A DNA stretch of 64,000 bases from Mesodorylaimus sp. YZB2_4 (GCA_030248295.1 JASANH010000933.1:62001-126000), one strand, 5' to 3'; positions 35,103 through 46,752 are shown, counted from the stretch's first letter. Translations and numbers: made by a program. The notes: a model not told the origin generated them from the sequence alone.

Positions 35103-35883
35103 TCAAGCCTGATGAAAGTCAGGCCACTCCGTGATCGCTGCCCCAACTGCCGCCCCTCCTTGCATTTCAAAGTCAGCATACAAAATTCGATTCACGATAA
35201 AAACCAAAATCGGCGCCCAGATTATTGGGGTCGCTAATAGCCAGCAGTTTGCGCTTTTTCCACTGAATGGCCCCTTCATCAAGCCGTAACAGGACACAGT
35301 AGAGACGCTCAGCACTAAGTTGAAGTATGTGAGGAAGACGGCTGAAGGTCATGTCGAAACTGCTGAAGAGGTTGTAACAAATGATAACGTCGGTGAAGGC
35401 CACTGCAGTGAGCCCGGCAAACACTGCAAACACTACCGCCCCGATCAAAGCCGCTTTGGTCACATAAGCGCTTCGTTGTTTGTATTGCAGTGGGAACGCA
35501 ATGACCAGAAAGCGTTCCAGGCCGATTAGGAAAGTCATGAGCTGACTCGGCGGCGAGCTAGCCGTGGTGGTCATGTACATGAACACGCACGATATTCTCT
35601 GATAATGACTGCGCAGGAAACTAAAGGCAAAGCCGATGTAGTGCAGCCCGTTGGTGAAGCACCCCATGGCACCCACCCAGCTACACATGGCATGGGCAGC
35701 TATCAAGTAGAAACAGGGTGTGCGCAGAGCCTTATTCTTCACGACCACAAGCACTGTGATCACATTGCTTATCACACCCAGAAAACCGACCACAAACGAG
35801 ACAATTCCACATGCCAGGAGTTCCTTCCAGTCGGGTTGTTCCACGTTGCTGAGAGTATCGTTGTTTGCCGAGTCGCCAAGCAT
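35103..35883 (-). pseudogene. rhodopsin-like GPCR, frameshifted and lacking TM7
   Basis: From 35883 (MLGDSANNDTLSNVEQPDW) the frame runs through TM1 (VVGFLGVISNVITVLVVV), TM2, TM3 ending in LIGLERFLVIAFPLQY (DRY variant ERF) and TM4. Near 35345 the receptor sequence moves to another frame. TM5 (SAVFLTYFNLVLSVSTVSCY) and TM6 (WLLATPIIWAPILVFIVNRI) continue there to a stop near 35103. No TM7 follows; the tail of a dead LINE lies about 30 bp beyond. One indel plus loss of TM7 makes a pseudogene likely, though a sequencing error could explain the indel alone. No splice pair repairs the frame. Confidence 0.7.
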
Positions 35884-36313
35884 CTCTTTGTCTTTTTTGA
35901 AGTTTCCAGACGGACTGACAATAAATCTAGAAAGTCGTCAAGGAGTCAAAAGTGGCTCCTTGACGACTTCCGTTATTCCCAGGTCATCTACTACGATTTC
36001 GCATACGAAGAGCGAAACGAATAGGTACCCTGAGGGTTTATCAACGAAGCCGACATGTAATTAAAAAAAGTTCTCAACAAGGGACCATGTTGATCACAGT
36101 ATCAAAGGACAACAGAGCAGAAGTGCTACCTGTTCGTAGGTGTAGCTCAGTCATCAAATTAATTAATCAACCTCACCTCCCAATCATCGTTTCCAGTAGC
36201 CACCAGAATATGGTTCGAGGAGAGCCAGCGATATAACAAGATTTGGGAAAAGCTTCCAGATCAGGAAGGTTCGTCTGGCGTGGGCTCGCAGTCCCGTTTG
36301 GAAGCTCTGGATA

Positions 36314-38001
36314 TTGTCGTTACGAGATTCGAGTGCTGAAGAGAAGATTGAAGGGGAACGGAAGAGCTCGCTGGAAAATGCTCGCGACGACTTTGTGGAA
36401 AAGATAAGTGTGGCTGGTTGGAAAGAAGCATTCGGTGAGCACATCATGTGGATCGCTCATGTATTCAAAGTAGCACTGGCCTTGCTGTCCGTCGCTTGCG
36501 TGTATTATCTGTCCAAAGGAATGCTTGAATGGGTCGGCAGTGGATACACATACGAGATATCCGATGTAACCGTCGTACAGTCCTAGCCCATGTCCAATGT
36601 CAGTGTGTGCGCCCAAGTCTACTTCAATCGAACATTTGTCAAGCAAGCGGTTACAGTACCCCCGGCAGTAATTGATGAGCTCAAGAAGCAAGGAGGCGAA
36701 TCTGCCTTGGAAGATTTCTACCGCCAAGTGACCCTCTATCTCTATCTAAGCGCAATAACTCGTCCACGCAGTTTCGATGAAAAAACGATGGTTTATTTAC
36801 GTAAAATACTTCAGGTAAACCCCCAAATCCAAGATTATTCCGCATTTTTAGCAGCTGCAATAGCAACTTGCCGAAGCATGTTTAAGTGGTGTTGGTTTGA
36901 TGGGGACGAGTTCGACTGCTGCGCACGAGCAGTACACTCGCTGGACGATGATGGTGTCTGCTATGTCATTGCAGTAAGTCAATACCAGGACTGGTCTCCA
37001 TTGGCAATAGCTCAGCTCCTTTCAGCTCAACATGGACAGCGACAACGCCCAGCCATCACCGCTCACTTATCACCAAACCAGACCAGGTCCGATGGGAGGC
37101 TTGAGCATAGAGGCATCGTTGGAACTGAAGGACTTTCCGTGGTTGGAGGACGATGCCCAGAATGGGTTCAGGGTGATCGTGGCCCCCACTCCGATCAGTG
37201 CTTTGGTGTCGCCCGTCACCGCACCAGACAGAGCCGAGACATTTGTCAGAGTCGTTCCGTCTAAGCAGCAGCTGGCAACTGATTGCTCCCCGCCTGGCCA
37301 TCTGTCCATGAGGGGGGGTGATTTCATGTACTACGACCCCGAGGGCTTCAGCTGCATTGTCCGAGAGTTCGTGCATGCGGCCAGGCAATATGTGTCGTGT
37401 GACATGGCTCCGTATTTGAACCGACCCAACAGCACAGTCGGGTGTGGCCCGAAAGTCAATTACTTTCTCTCATCACTGTTCGCCGCCACTGATTTTGACG
37501 GCGCGATTGGGATTGTCGGCAAGGAAGTTCAAGCAGTCGGGATTTCCAGCCAGGAGGGACGTTTTAGGAAAACTTTTTCACGGGTCCATGATATGATCGA
37601 TTTTTCAGACCAAAAGGGTAGGCAAAGAGGGTGAAGAAGCTTTGAAGGCGGCACTGTCAGAGAAATCTCGCTGTCCGAGCCACTGCACCCACTGGACCTA
37701 CAGCAGCACAGCCAGTTTTGTCGACTTGGACAACGAGGAGCCAGAGCACGAACGCATGTACAGTAGGATACACGTCTATTACTCGGAACTGTCCTATCGT
37801 CAACACACGCAGGTCAAGGAGAAGACCATCTACCCGGCCTGTTGTGATTTGGGCCATGTCTTCGGCCTGTACTAAAGAATGTCCATCGTAAGCTTCGTCC
37901 ATGTCTTCTATTATGTTCCCCGATATGTCTACGCTTTGAGGAAGAAGCATCGGGCGGGAGTGCAGCCGCAAAATGAGCAGCATCTTATGATTGGGAGGTG
38001 A
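36314..38001 (+). pseudogene. DEG/ENaC sodium channel subunit with two in-frame stops
   Basis: The coding trace has TM1 (HVFKVALALLSVACVYYLSK), then the family's VxxC region (PMSNVSVCAQVYFNR). The extracellular Cys-rich loop includes CRSMFKWCW, LSIEASLELKDFPWLEDDAQ, GFSCIVREFVHAARQYVSC and CPSHCTHWTYSSTASF. The pre-TM2 segment is IHVYYSELSYRQHTQVKEKT and TM2 is DLGHVFGLY then MSIVSFVHVFYYVPRYVYAL. A normal intron (36974-37025) and one ending at 37608 restore phase. Two stops lie in frame: TAG at 36584-36586 just before the VxxC region, and TAA at 37873-37875 inside TM2. Sequence on both sides of each stop stays in the same frame and family-like, so each is a nonsense change, not an intron. 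The true start codon was not found; the frame is open upstream of 36314. Confidence 0.75.
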
Positions 38002-38559
38002 GATAAAACATCATGTACAGTATTGGCCATCATGGCCTCAAAGTGTATACGTGTGTAATTAAATAAATTCTCGGCAGGGCTGGTTTTGGGTGCTGAATTG
38101 TTCTCTACACTAACGTATAATCTGTAACGCATTTTATAAAAAGAACATGGTACCCGTAAGTACCGGCTTGTCGATGGCCTTCTCGAGCAATATTTCGAGC
38201 TACTCATAACTGGGCCCGTGTAACGTCGATTTTGCGTCGTCAAGTTTTGATGAGCATTGCACCTAACTAGTTATAATTATTATGGAAACGTAACTTTGCG
38301 CCTTGATGCCAATGGGAACAGCAGTTGCCAAGTGACATATCATGGTTCTTCCCGGTTGATTAAATTGATTTTGGCGACTTCGCACGCTTCAGTTTTCTAA
38401 CTTCATCTTTTTCTCCAAGCTGCAATTACGGAGGCATTCTCGTAATATGCGCGCTTCGTCAGCGGACTTTCGTAAAAGCTGAAAGTGCTTTAACAGTCGG
38501 ATTCGCAACTCGCCAAAACGTGCGTCCAGCGGCAAGCCAAGTGATTTGGACCGTTGACA
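38002..38559. other. intergenic, no gene seen
   Basis: Spacer between the DEG/ENaC locus and the repeat-domain gene. A minus-strand frame at 37929-38243 overlaps the channel's 3' end and matches nothing. Confidence 0.45.
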
Positions 38560-40415
38560 ATGGGTGGCACACAGTCAATGGTACCTGCACCTGATCCTTC
38601 CCATCCCTATTTCGTATTATTTTTTCAACAATCAATCAATCTTTGCTTTTGATCAAACACGCAAGAGTGCACCAGAGGATCAAAAGATATACATAGCCAT
38701 AAAAATAAAACACAAAACACGAGAAATTTACGAGCACATGCTGATATTACCGTGAAACCAACCATACGTTTCCCAGGCGACATCCAATGGCACACTATTC
38801 AAGAGCAAAATACCAGAATATGGAAAACATTGGCTTAGGCACAATTAGATGATGATCGATATCACTTGCACGCACATCACCATCTTTGTGAATCCATCTT
38901 TGTCTGAACGACCAGGCAAATCAAAATTGTTCTGGCCGACAAAGCAACCATTGAAGTTATTCGTTCAGCTTGTATAAATTCGTGGCAACGAGGACTTCAG
39001 GAAGACGGCTATCACGAAGATGGCTCCTACCAAATCAAATTAGCTGGCAATCCATTCTCCAAGGCCTGCTCACTTGAAGATGCCGTCGCTGCCAAAACAT
39101 TAGCTATTAGTATTCTGATCAATCTGTGCGCTGCCGGTTGGGAGTTCCAGCTTTCCAGCGACCTGACACGATATCAAGATTTGTCCACTTGGTTCTTCCA
39201 TCGGGCCACCCACCAACGTCCGGTCACCCTGTCAACCATGTTCTGCCTGTCGCTCAGTTCGACTGACTGCTTGCAACTGGTGGCAGCTGCTGATCAATCG
39301 ATAGCCGAAGTGTTGAGGAGCGCAGTGGAAAGATCGTACGAATACGGCATCCAGGACCAACGATCCTATTCGTACGCCGGCGGGTGTTACGAACTGAAAT
39401 TACGCGGTACACCTTGGCGTACGAGTTCTTTGACTGAGGGCGTGGCGGCCAGGAAAATGCTGCTGGAGATTATACGCCAATTTCACTTGCGTCGATATCG
39501 ATTGTACGCCACAGCTGATCTAAAGGGCACAGCCGATTGCCTGTTCTTTATTCAAAGCGAGGTGGACACCACACCCGACAAATTCTGTATGATCAGTCTG
39601 AACGCCAATGATCGATTACGTCTGATCGATTGCCCGACCGATGTCATCGACACGACCAGGCACGTGATCGCGACTGCTTGGAGTGGTGGTGTGCAGGGCG
39701 AGACGAATTTGGCAAGTCGAGGCCAATGCTCGCAAGGGTCCTGTATGGTCAATCCTGCTTGGGAGTTCCAAATGAAAGGCTATCCGTGGTGGGCCAACGG
39801 CGGCGATGCTGTTCGTAGTCGCTCGTTTTTGATGAATCTGTTCACAGCTCTGCTGCAACGAGGCTGGGCAGGTGTCTCAGTGTCCTGGATATCAGTCGAC
39901 GTGACAATGACAAGGCCGTCTTCGTCCTGCGTTCATGTTCTCCCTCCAACTTGCCTCATTTCTGCCTTAGCATGAACGAGACTGATAAGATTCGCGTCAT
40001 TGGGGAGGGGTCGGATATCGTTGAAGCAGTCCGTCGCACGATCATGCACAATTGGCCGAAGGGGGTCGATCGAGAATCCGAATACTATGGCAGTGTAGAA
40101 TTCAAATTGTGCGGCAATCCGTGGTCTCCATTTTCATTAAACGAGTCGTGTGTGGCCCGCGTGCTCATGTGCCGCATGTTGGCCACGCTAGCACAACGCG
40201 GATGGCGTGTGATCAGCAGTGCGGACGTGTCGGCCAAGTACCATCATCAAGATAACGGCCCTGATTACCCAATCGATGTTCACAGCTGGTTCGTGGCTTA
40301 CACCGGCTTCTCGAAGACGGCACCCGTGCTTGCCGTTGCTCCCACATTACCAGGATCCATGCCAGGGTTCGGCTTCGATGCGTTACCGATCAGGTATATT
40401 GTGACGGGGCTCTGA
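38560..40415 (+). CDS. protein with four tandem copies of an unnamed domain (GxPW / GW / SxDL), frameshifted
   Basis: From a splice acceptor at 38915 the product contains four copies of a ~120-residue unit at about 38916-39230, 39240-39560, 39590-39950 and 39960-40415. Each copy has, in order, a segment like IEVIRSACINSW, a strand plus GNPF or GTPW or GYPW or GNPW, a helix with ARxLL, then GW or a variant, and a S/A-x-D-L/V/I segment followed by FF or F. Examples are GGCYELKLRGTPWRTSSL and VEFKLCGNPWSPFSL. I have seen similar unnamed units in fungal and invertebrate proteins but know no function. A possible first exon starts with MGGTQS at 38560, an N-myristoylation-like start; the link to the repeats is unproven. 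Near 39885 one base is missing: copy 3 continues as LDISRRDNDKAVFVLRSC only in the next frame. Confidence 0.62.
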
Positions 40416-42151
40416 AGTGAATAGTTTTGATGTGGAGTAGGGGCATATTTACAGCTAATCTTTAACTTGCTTGTGAGGTTTAAATGTTTCGTCATATTCT
40501 CGAGAGATACTCGTAGATGTGACCAGCATGATTTAGCATACCTTGGTAGACCTTTTTAAACTCAAACTAGCCCTTCTTTCTGTGCGTCTCGCTTTTTTTT
40601 AAAAGGATGTCGTATAAAAGAGCATTCTGTTTGTGTGCATCAAGTGTGCAAATGGCGGGGCTGTTGTCAGGCGCAGAAAGGGATAATGGAGAACCGGAGA
40701 GCTCGTTGCAGTTGCTTCAAAGCGGTTTTATTTTACAAGATCTTTAATGGCTATATGGCTTATTCGAATTGATATTTTCAAAATCAGACAAATATAGGAC
40801 TGCGTAGCAGCTTCAGGACGCCTGTCGAGCCACCATTTGGTTGTGACGAAGCATAGGGCTGCATCCTTTACTCAGCCATTTGAACGTAGCGGCCTTGTTT
40901 TATGGAACTACTTACTGAATGATATCGTGATAAAAGAGCCAAAAGCTTCGCTTCGTTGCGTTAATCCCTTTTTTCTAAGTCAATATTAAGGTTCTTCCTT
41001 TTATTCTTGCGTACCACTCTAGTACATACGCATATACAGCATGTAGGTATTACTGTGTGCTGCGCCCATGAGTGCATTATAGATGCTTGGCGACAATAAA
41101 TGACATGGCATGACATGGGTCAAATGTCGGTATAGTAGCAGCAAGAGCTATGGGTTTGTGGCGGAATGAAGAAGACATTGCTGTCGCTGGTCAGCCAGCA
41201 TTGGCAAGAAGACAGGATGAGTCCGTTCAACGAACAGCGCATGCCAGTCGTACCGTTCATGTTCATGTTTTACCACATCACCAAAGGCTTACTGTATGCG
41301 CACTCGAAGGGTGAAGGGACATATTACACACGAAATTATTTACCGTAGGCGCGAGATTCTAGCTAAGAAATAAGGCAAGTGCAATGGAGTGGTCGACATC
41401 CTGGCACCTGGTTCCTTGCACGCACAAAGCATACTGTCCTGTTTATCAGCAGGCAACTTTATGTCTCGCTGCTTAGATCAGGCAACCAGACACACAATGC
41501 GAATGGACGATTTTAGCTAGTATAACTCGAGAGCTCGATAAAAACTTTTGTTTTTATACTACCTCTGATTGTGAGCCTCAAATTGTTTTCATCTACCCTT
41601 GTACACTGTAGTAACTATTCCGAGCGTAATCTTATGCGCTGTCATGGCGCTGGGATAATAGCACATTTTGGTTGCGGAGGCAGAGGAGGCGTTAGGCAAC
41701 CAATATTGATAATGTCTGAGAGTTGATGCAATAATATTATCATGTCATTATCGGTCAAACAATCAGAAAAATTCTACTTTATGTAATTCGTGTACTGCCT
41801 GATCGATTACAGGAATTCGTGTGTTTGCTCATAACTGGAACTTCATATGCTGAAAATGTAAGACTAGGAGGAGAGGACCCATCCGCCACATCTATACAGT
41901 ACATCCACACCACACCCTCGATCCCACCTACATTACACACAGTCGCATTACACATGAATACGTCTATGCCCTTTACTTTCATAAAAATGCTTGCATTTTA
42001 ATCAAGATTATTCTGCAAATTGATCAAACGCTCAAAGTCAAGACGATAAAAAGCAGTACATCTGAGATCTTACCATGATTTCTCCTTTTCATGCCAATGT
42101 CTCTGGCAGCTAGTAAAAGCTAATATAGAAAAGGGTAGTCCACCCACTCGT
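40416..42151. other. 1.7 kb intergenic, no gene seen
   Basis: A 60-codon frame at 41166-41348 is the only neat ATG frame and has no motif. Short simple words (CATGACATGGCATGAC near 41100) resemble part of the SINE tail region. Nothing else is supported. Confidence 0.45.
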
Positions 42152-43451
42152 TCAAGTTGGACCTTTCTTGATAACATCGTTCATATCTTCGCATATCATA
42201 ATCGTCCTACCTGAAGCCTCGTCTGAAGGGCTCGTCCTCGAATCTTTGTTTGAGATCTCTTTCAGTTGAATTTCAACCGTTGCCTGGCCATTTTTCTTGT
42301 CACCATTCTTGGTCGATGGGGTGGTCTGTGTATTGAGGAAGAATTTGGGGAATAAGGGGACGTAGTTGGTGAGGAGTTCTGTGGTCATTTGGCCCCGACG
42401 ACGATACTCGGATTGTGAAACATAATGTCGATGAAAATCACAATTTTCAAGTTTCCTCCTCTTCATGCGTTGGTGCCGTCGACCGCAGCAAATTATGAGA
42501 GTGATAGCAAGGATGGAGAGAGCAATGATTGCTAAGAACGTATTGGCCGTGACTGGATCAGTGGTGTCGGCGTGAGAGGCATCGTAGGGTTCGATGTGGC
42601 ACAGGTCACCGACGTACGGTTTTGAACAGGAACAACTGACCAGAGTGGTGTCGGAATACTGAAAGCAAATAGTTGGGCCAACAGGTGGAAAGCTTGGTTG
42701 GTATGCGGACTACAAGACTGATGTGATATCCACCCATTGCGCGGGTGGGGTGTCTACACGGGTCTCTGCAGGCACGACCACCCACGGCCCCGTTGCATAA
42801 AAGATACAAGTCAACTCAATAACAAGACTGGTTTAAGCAGCAGTAACTGGTCTAGGAGTTTTCTTATTCCAGAAAATCTTCTTATCGCAGAACACGTGGG
42901 TATATAGTTGTCTTATCGAGCTGACTTGTCTTATCGTATATGCAACGGGGCCGAGCGGTCCCTAAAGCATGTGGACTAGCAACGCGCAGAGTTTGCTATA
43001 GACCTCACTTTGCAGGCGTGGGTTAGACTGATACAATTGACCAGAAAGCGCTGCATACCTTGAACACTTTGGTCGCCCCGTTGAAACATGGGCACGACGG
43101 GTAGGAGAAGTTTGTTGACAGTATGTTCCCGAGATGGCCACACTCTTGTACCATACTCGGAGTAACAGTGGTCGACGAGTCGATGTCGTCCAAGCAATAA
43201 AACATTACATTTTCGGATTCGTGGCCATAGATATAACACGGCTTTTGATCACATAGTTCCCCAGCGAATCCCTGTGGACATTGACAGCCACCACTCGACG
43301 GAGGCAGGGTAAAGTTGAGTGAGTCACATACCACTCGACAAGCATTTGGATAGGCCAAAGCCTGGTCCCTTGTACAATAGCAGATACCATTCTGAGTTAT
43401 AGCTCCTTGTGGGCAACAAATCACTGATGGCTGGCTTATGAAATCACTCAT
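42152..43451 (-). CDS. EGF-like single-pass membrane protein
   Basis: Two exons are visible (43451-43059 and 42658-42152), joined in phase 0. The product has Cys-rich EGF-like modules (GGCQCPQGFAGELCDQKPC; VSCSCSKPYVGDLCHIEP, which spans the splice). One membrane helix (TFLAIIALSILAITLIICC) is followed by a basic stop-transfer stretch (GRRHQRMKRRK) and a polar cytosolic tail of about 100 residues. This is type I topology, so a signal peptide is expected. None is present after the ATG at 43451, hence a 5' exon is probably missing. The exon 43451-43059 would then begin at an internal acceptor. The ligand and role are unknown. The 400-bp intron carries a MITE. Confidence 0.72.
42786..42952. mobile_element. 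MITE with GGCCCCGTTGCATA terminal inverted repeats
   Basis: The left end GGCCCCGTTGCATA...CAAGTCA is mirrored at the right end (TGACTTG...TATGCAACGGGGCC), giving inverted repeats of about 30 bp on a 167-bp element with no coding capacity. A clear target duplication was not seen, so the superfamily is open. It lies within the intron of the EGF-like gene. Confidence 0.75.
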
Positions 43452-43526
43452 CGCTTCCAGAAAAACAATTTTTTAAACCTTTTTACGAAGCTAGATAAAA
43501 TAAAAAGAGCGATTTTTGCTTGAAAT

Positions 43527-43573
43527 AACGGCAGCTGCTACGGAAGGATGCAGCCGTCGTAGCAGCTGCTGTT
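43527..43573. repeat. perfect 12-bp hairpin (16 bp with one G-T pair)
   Basis: GCAGCTGCTACG at 43531-43542 pairs with CGTAGCAGCTGC at 43558-43569 around a 15-nt loop. Four flanking base pairs extend it with one G-T. It lies in the 5' flank of the EGF-like gene. Confidence 0.6.
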
Positions 43574-44074
43574 GTCGTCTACGTCTACCCAGTCGACAGA
43601 ACTAGAGCCACCCCTAGCTGACTACGGACTGACACTCGACGAGGCGAACACGCCTTTAGTTCAAATAATACAGGTTGGCCGCAACGGAGAACAAGTTTTT
43701 ATACAGTGCCTACAAATGCACATCAGCTACGCAGCAGTTTGCCTGCTCGTAAAAAGGAAGCCTTTTTCTGCAAAATTTGCAAGAGCGGGAAAATAAATTC
43801 AGGTGTCATGAAACGAAATTGAGTATTTTACGCAGCTTCAGAATTTAGAATAGAATTAAGGAAAAAACAATATGGCACCAACTGTATGTACAGCTCTTAT
43901 CACCGTCCTACGCTTCGACTGTAATTAGGCACCAATGAGGCCACAGGGTGTCAGCATGATCGGCCGGTGTGGTGGGCATGCATTGAACAGCCAGTCATAC
44001 AAGGCTCGCACTAAGTCGAATATGCATGAATCATAAATGTCATAGAAGAGTCGAGTATGTATTCATCTGAGTTA

Positions 44075-45446
44075 TCAGACCTGGCTAAATCGTTTTATCG
44101 GCGGTGCAGCAGCGCCCAAGTGGTCATCTTTGTGCACTGGCGTAGCGTTGGTGGTGGCGATGGCAGTGCTTGAATTTCTTTGAATGAATAGTTCATTCGT
44201 CCAGCAGAGCAACAAGGAGATGCCGGCTGAGACGATCACTAGAAAGACGGGAGAGATTTTGGGTGGGGTTAGCTCTGGTATCGAAATGCAGTGTGCAAGA
44301 TTTCCAGTGATCCTCGGGCCTCAACGGCTGCTGTAGCCCGCGTGTGCCGCCATGTGAATCAATGATATTCGAGCTAACTATCGCGTTTCCCGTTTGCACT
44401 TCGTGGATTTTCAAACACTCGTCTCCGAAAGAGAGAAGTAAGGACTAAAAGTGGCAACAGCAGTTGTTTGCTCTTTTCGTTCACTTCATTTTCGTGGAGC
44501 GAGTGACATAAACTAAGTCATTTCTAACACCTGTTCCTCTCGCCTGCTGCTGATTGTGTAATCATAGGGTAAGCCTAATTAGCTAATTCTAGGAAACGAG
44601 TTGGCTCGCAATGAAATCAAACCAAGGTTGCAAAATGTAGGTCTGTATCACAAAAAGAAAATGTTACTTACGATGTAGAAGGACAGTGAAACCAAATAAT
44701 AGGAAAAATGATGCCAGTGCAATGTAAGCGCCAGTTTTCACTTTTCCATCGCAATCCAATTCGTATATAAACGATAGGACTCCGCCCACTACGCACAAGA
44801 ATAGGAGACCAGTATCGACGAACAGCATGACCAGATTGACCGCCAAATATGTGGTCAGCATGTAAATCTTAACCTCGACTTGCTGCTTTCCATTGAAGGC
44901 ACCGATGCCCATGGCCGATGTTATCAGTTGGGCAGATACCACCAGGAAGGCGAATACAACCAAGGCCAACACGCCACTCACGCCCAGCCCGAACGAACAT
45001 TCCAAACCGAAGCTGAGCAAGGTGATGGTGGTGGCTATGACCCAAAATAGACATCCGATGGACAAGAAGAACTGAGCTACGATGGCGTAGAAGAGTATGG
45101 TAGCGCGTCGACGGAGGGCTGGAGATGGCGGTGGTGGTGGGAGACTCGATCGCGCTTGCTGTGGGGTGGTGGCTGGAATCAGTCGTTGCACTGTGGCTGC
45201 TTCTGAAAGTTGAGGTGGTAAGCTGGATCTGGTCGGACGTTGCGCGGGCGGCTTGAGGAGGCCTTCTGGTAATGACTCAACCACACTCGGGCTTCTGTTG
45301 CCCTTGGAGGGTGGTGGTATGATAGCGGTTGGACTGGCGCCCGATGTCATGGCTATTCGATAACTGGGAGTCGGGTGAGAGGACGTGGTGGTGAGGGCGG
45401 AAGGAGAAGAGACTGCAACTGTAACAGCAGTGGAAACTGGGTCCAT
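44075..45446 (-). CDS. four-pass membrane protein with Pro/Ser-rich cytosolic N terminus
   Basis: Two exons (45446-44672 and 44238-44075) join in phase to 312 residues. The first ~110 residues are rich in Ser, Thr and Pro (PPPSKGNRSPSVVESLPEG, SLPPPPPSPALRRR) with no signal peptide. Four long hydrophobic segments follow: ILFYAIVAQFFLSIGCLFWV, VSGVLALVVFAFLVVSAQLI, LTTYLAVNLVMLFVDTGLLF, and one across the splice (SFFLLFGFTVLLH-LIVSAGISLLL). The tail carries NSS and NAT sequons. It lacks the CCG motif of tetraspanins and I recognise no family; MARVEL-like or claudin-like tetraspans are possible. The 433-bp intron splits TM4, and the downstream exon is needed to complete it. Confidence 0.78.
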
Positions 45447-46550
45447 CCTTTTCTTCCCTTTTTGCTCTTCTCTTTATAACGGCGATACGCAATCTGCTGT
45501 CGAAAACAAGTCTTCGAGGCTGCTTCGAGCAAAGAACGCGAATCTATACGAACTCGTCGACGAAGAAGAGGTAATGAGATCTTTCCGTTTTCCTGCTGAC
45601 TCCTACCAGCCTTCTCGTTGGAGCGTGTCTTAAAGCAACACTCTTCGAAGTATGGGCCATGTAATTTCGCCTAGCCAAAATACGTTGGACAGCGACAGTT
45701 GGCTCTTTACGTCACTTCTTCGAACGACCCATTTCTTAGATGGCTTACTTGGAACAGTGCTTGTCTAGTGAAGACAGAGTCATATTTTCAATCCCTTGGA
45801 GATGTGCATTTTAGTATGTGGGATGTCATAAGCTGGCCAGCGGTCTTGAATAATGACCGGCAGAAGGTATTTGAGGAGCGACAATGAATCATTCCTGACC
45901 AGTGCCTTTGTTTTCAGCCGTACCTCTGTGTGCAGTGGCGTCAGCGAACCGCATGCACATTTGCCCTGTGACTGCATGAAATGAATGAGGATTGTGCTAG
46001 CTTCGGCGTAAACTATATATTATAGCATGTGCTGGCTCGGATTCTAACTTCATAGACTATAATCGTATGCTAACTAACACGCCGAACACACCTACTACAC
46101 ATGTATGATGGAGCTCCTACAGAATGGATTTACTCTATTGGCACAACAGAAAAGTTCTCAAAGTCAGGGTCAACCGATGCCCATAACCCGTAAGACGTGG
46201 ATGCATTTGTGGATGATAGTCATTTGTGAAAGTGACATTTAGAAAAGTCGTCTGCACCCGCCCAGCCCGCCATAACTGGAAGTTAGGACAAAACGACGAT
46301 CATCATAAAACGTGATGTTTACGGGTAATGCAGCGTCGAGGAAATAGGAAACTCAGAAGCAGAAGTCAGAGCTACAATGCTCCTAAAAGTGATCATAGTG
46401 TAGCACAATAGGAAGCCACTAAAATTCATGGTCTCATTAGCAGATGCCCGTGTTACAGCTGACTTGTGAGTTAGTGTCTCCCGCGTACATAGCATGTACA
46501 TAGTGCAGCGTGCGCTAGTGTTCCAATGATCTGGGCTTTTCATTCACTGT
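45447..46550. other. intergenic, no gene seen
   Basis: No domain-bearing exon. Open frames at 45385-45633, 45699-45887 and 46319-46543 are short and featureless. Confidence 0.45.
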
Positions 46551-46554
46551 ATTA

Positions 46555-46752
46555 CCTGACCCTGGCCCTTGACCGACCCCTTAAAAAGCTTTCTGGCCGG
46601 ACCTTGACCTTGACCGGCCACTAAAAAACTTTCTGACGAGACCTTGACCTTGACCACCCTTCCAAAAATTTTCTGACCTTGACCCTGACTTTGACCAGGG
46701 GTCGGTCAATTCGGGTTTTTGACAGAATTCTGACCTTGACCTTGAGGTCATT
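46555..46752. repeat. minisatellite of about 40-bp units rich in TGACCTTGA
   Basis: Three degenerate units of the form AAAAA-CTTTCTG-(7-9 bp)-ACCTTGACCTTGACC follow each other with a period near 40 bp. Further TGACCTTGACC words extend on both sides. The reverse complement of the repeated word is TCAAGGTCA, the monomer site bound by FTZ-F1/SF-1 and ERR nuclear receptors. Whether the array is regulatory is unknown. Confidence 0.75.

Noticed and set aside
35605-36024. 139-codon plus-strand frame
   Set aside because: It is antisense to the GPCR pseudogene for most of its length and has no family features.
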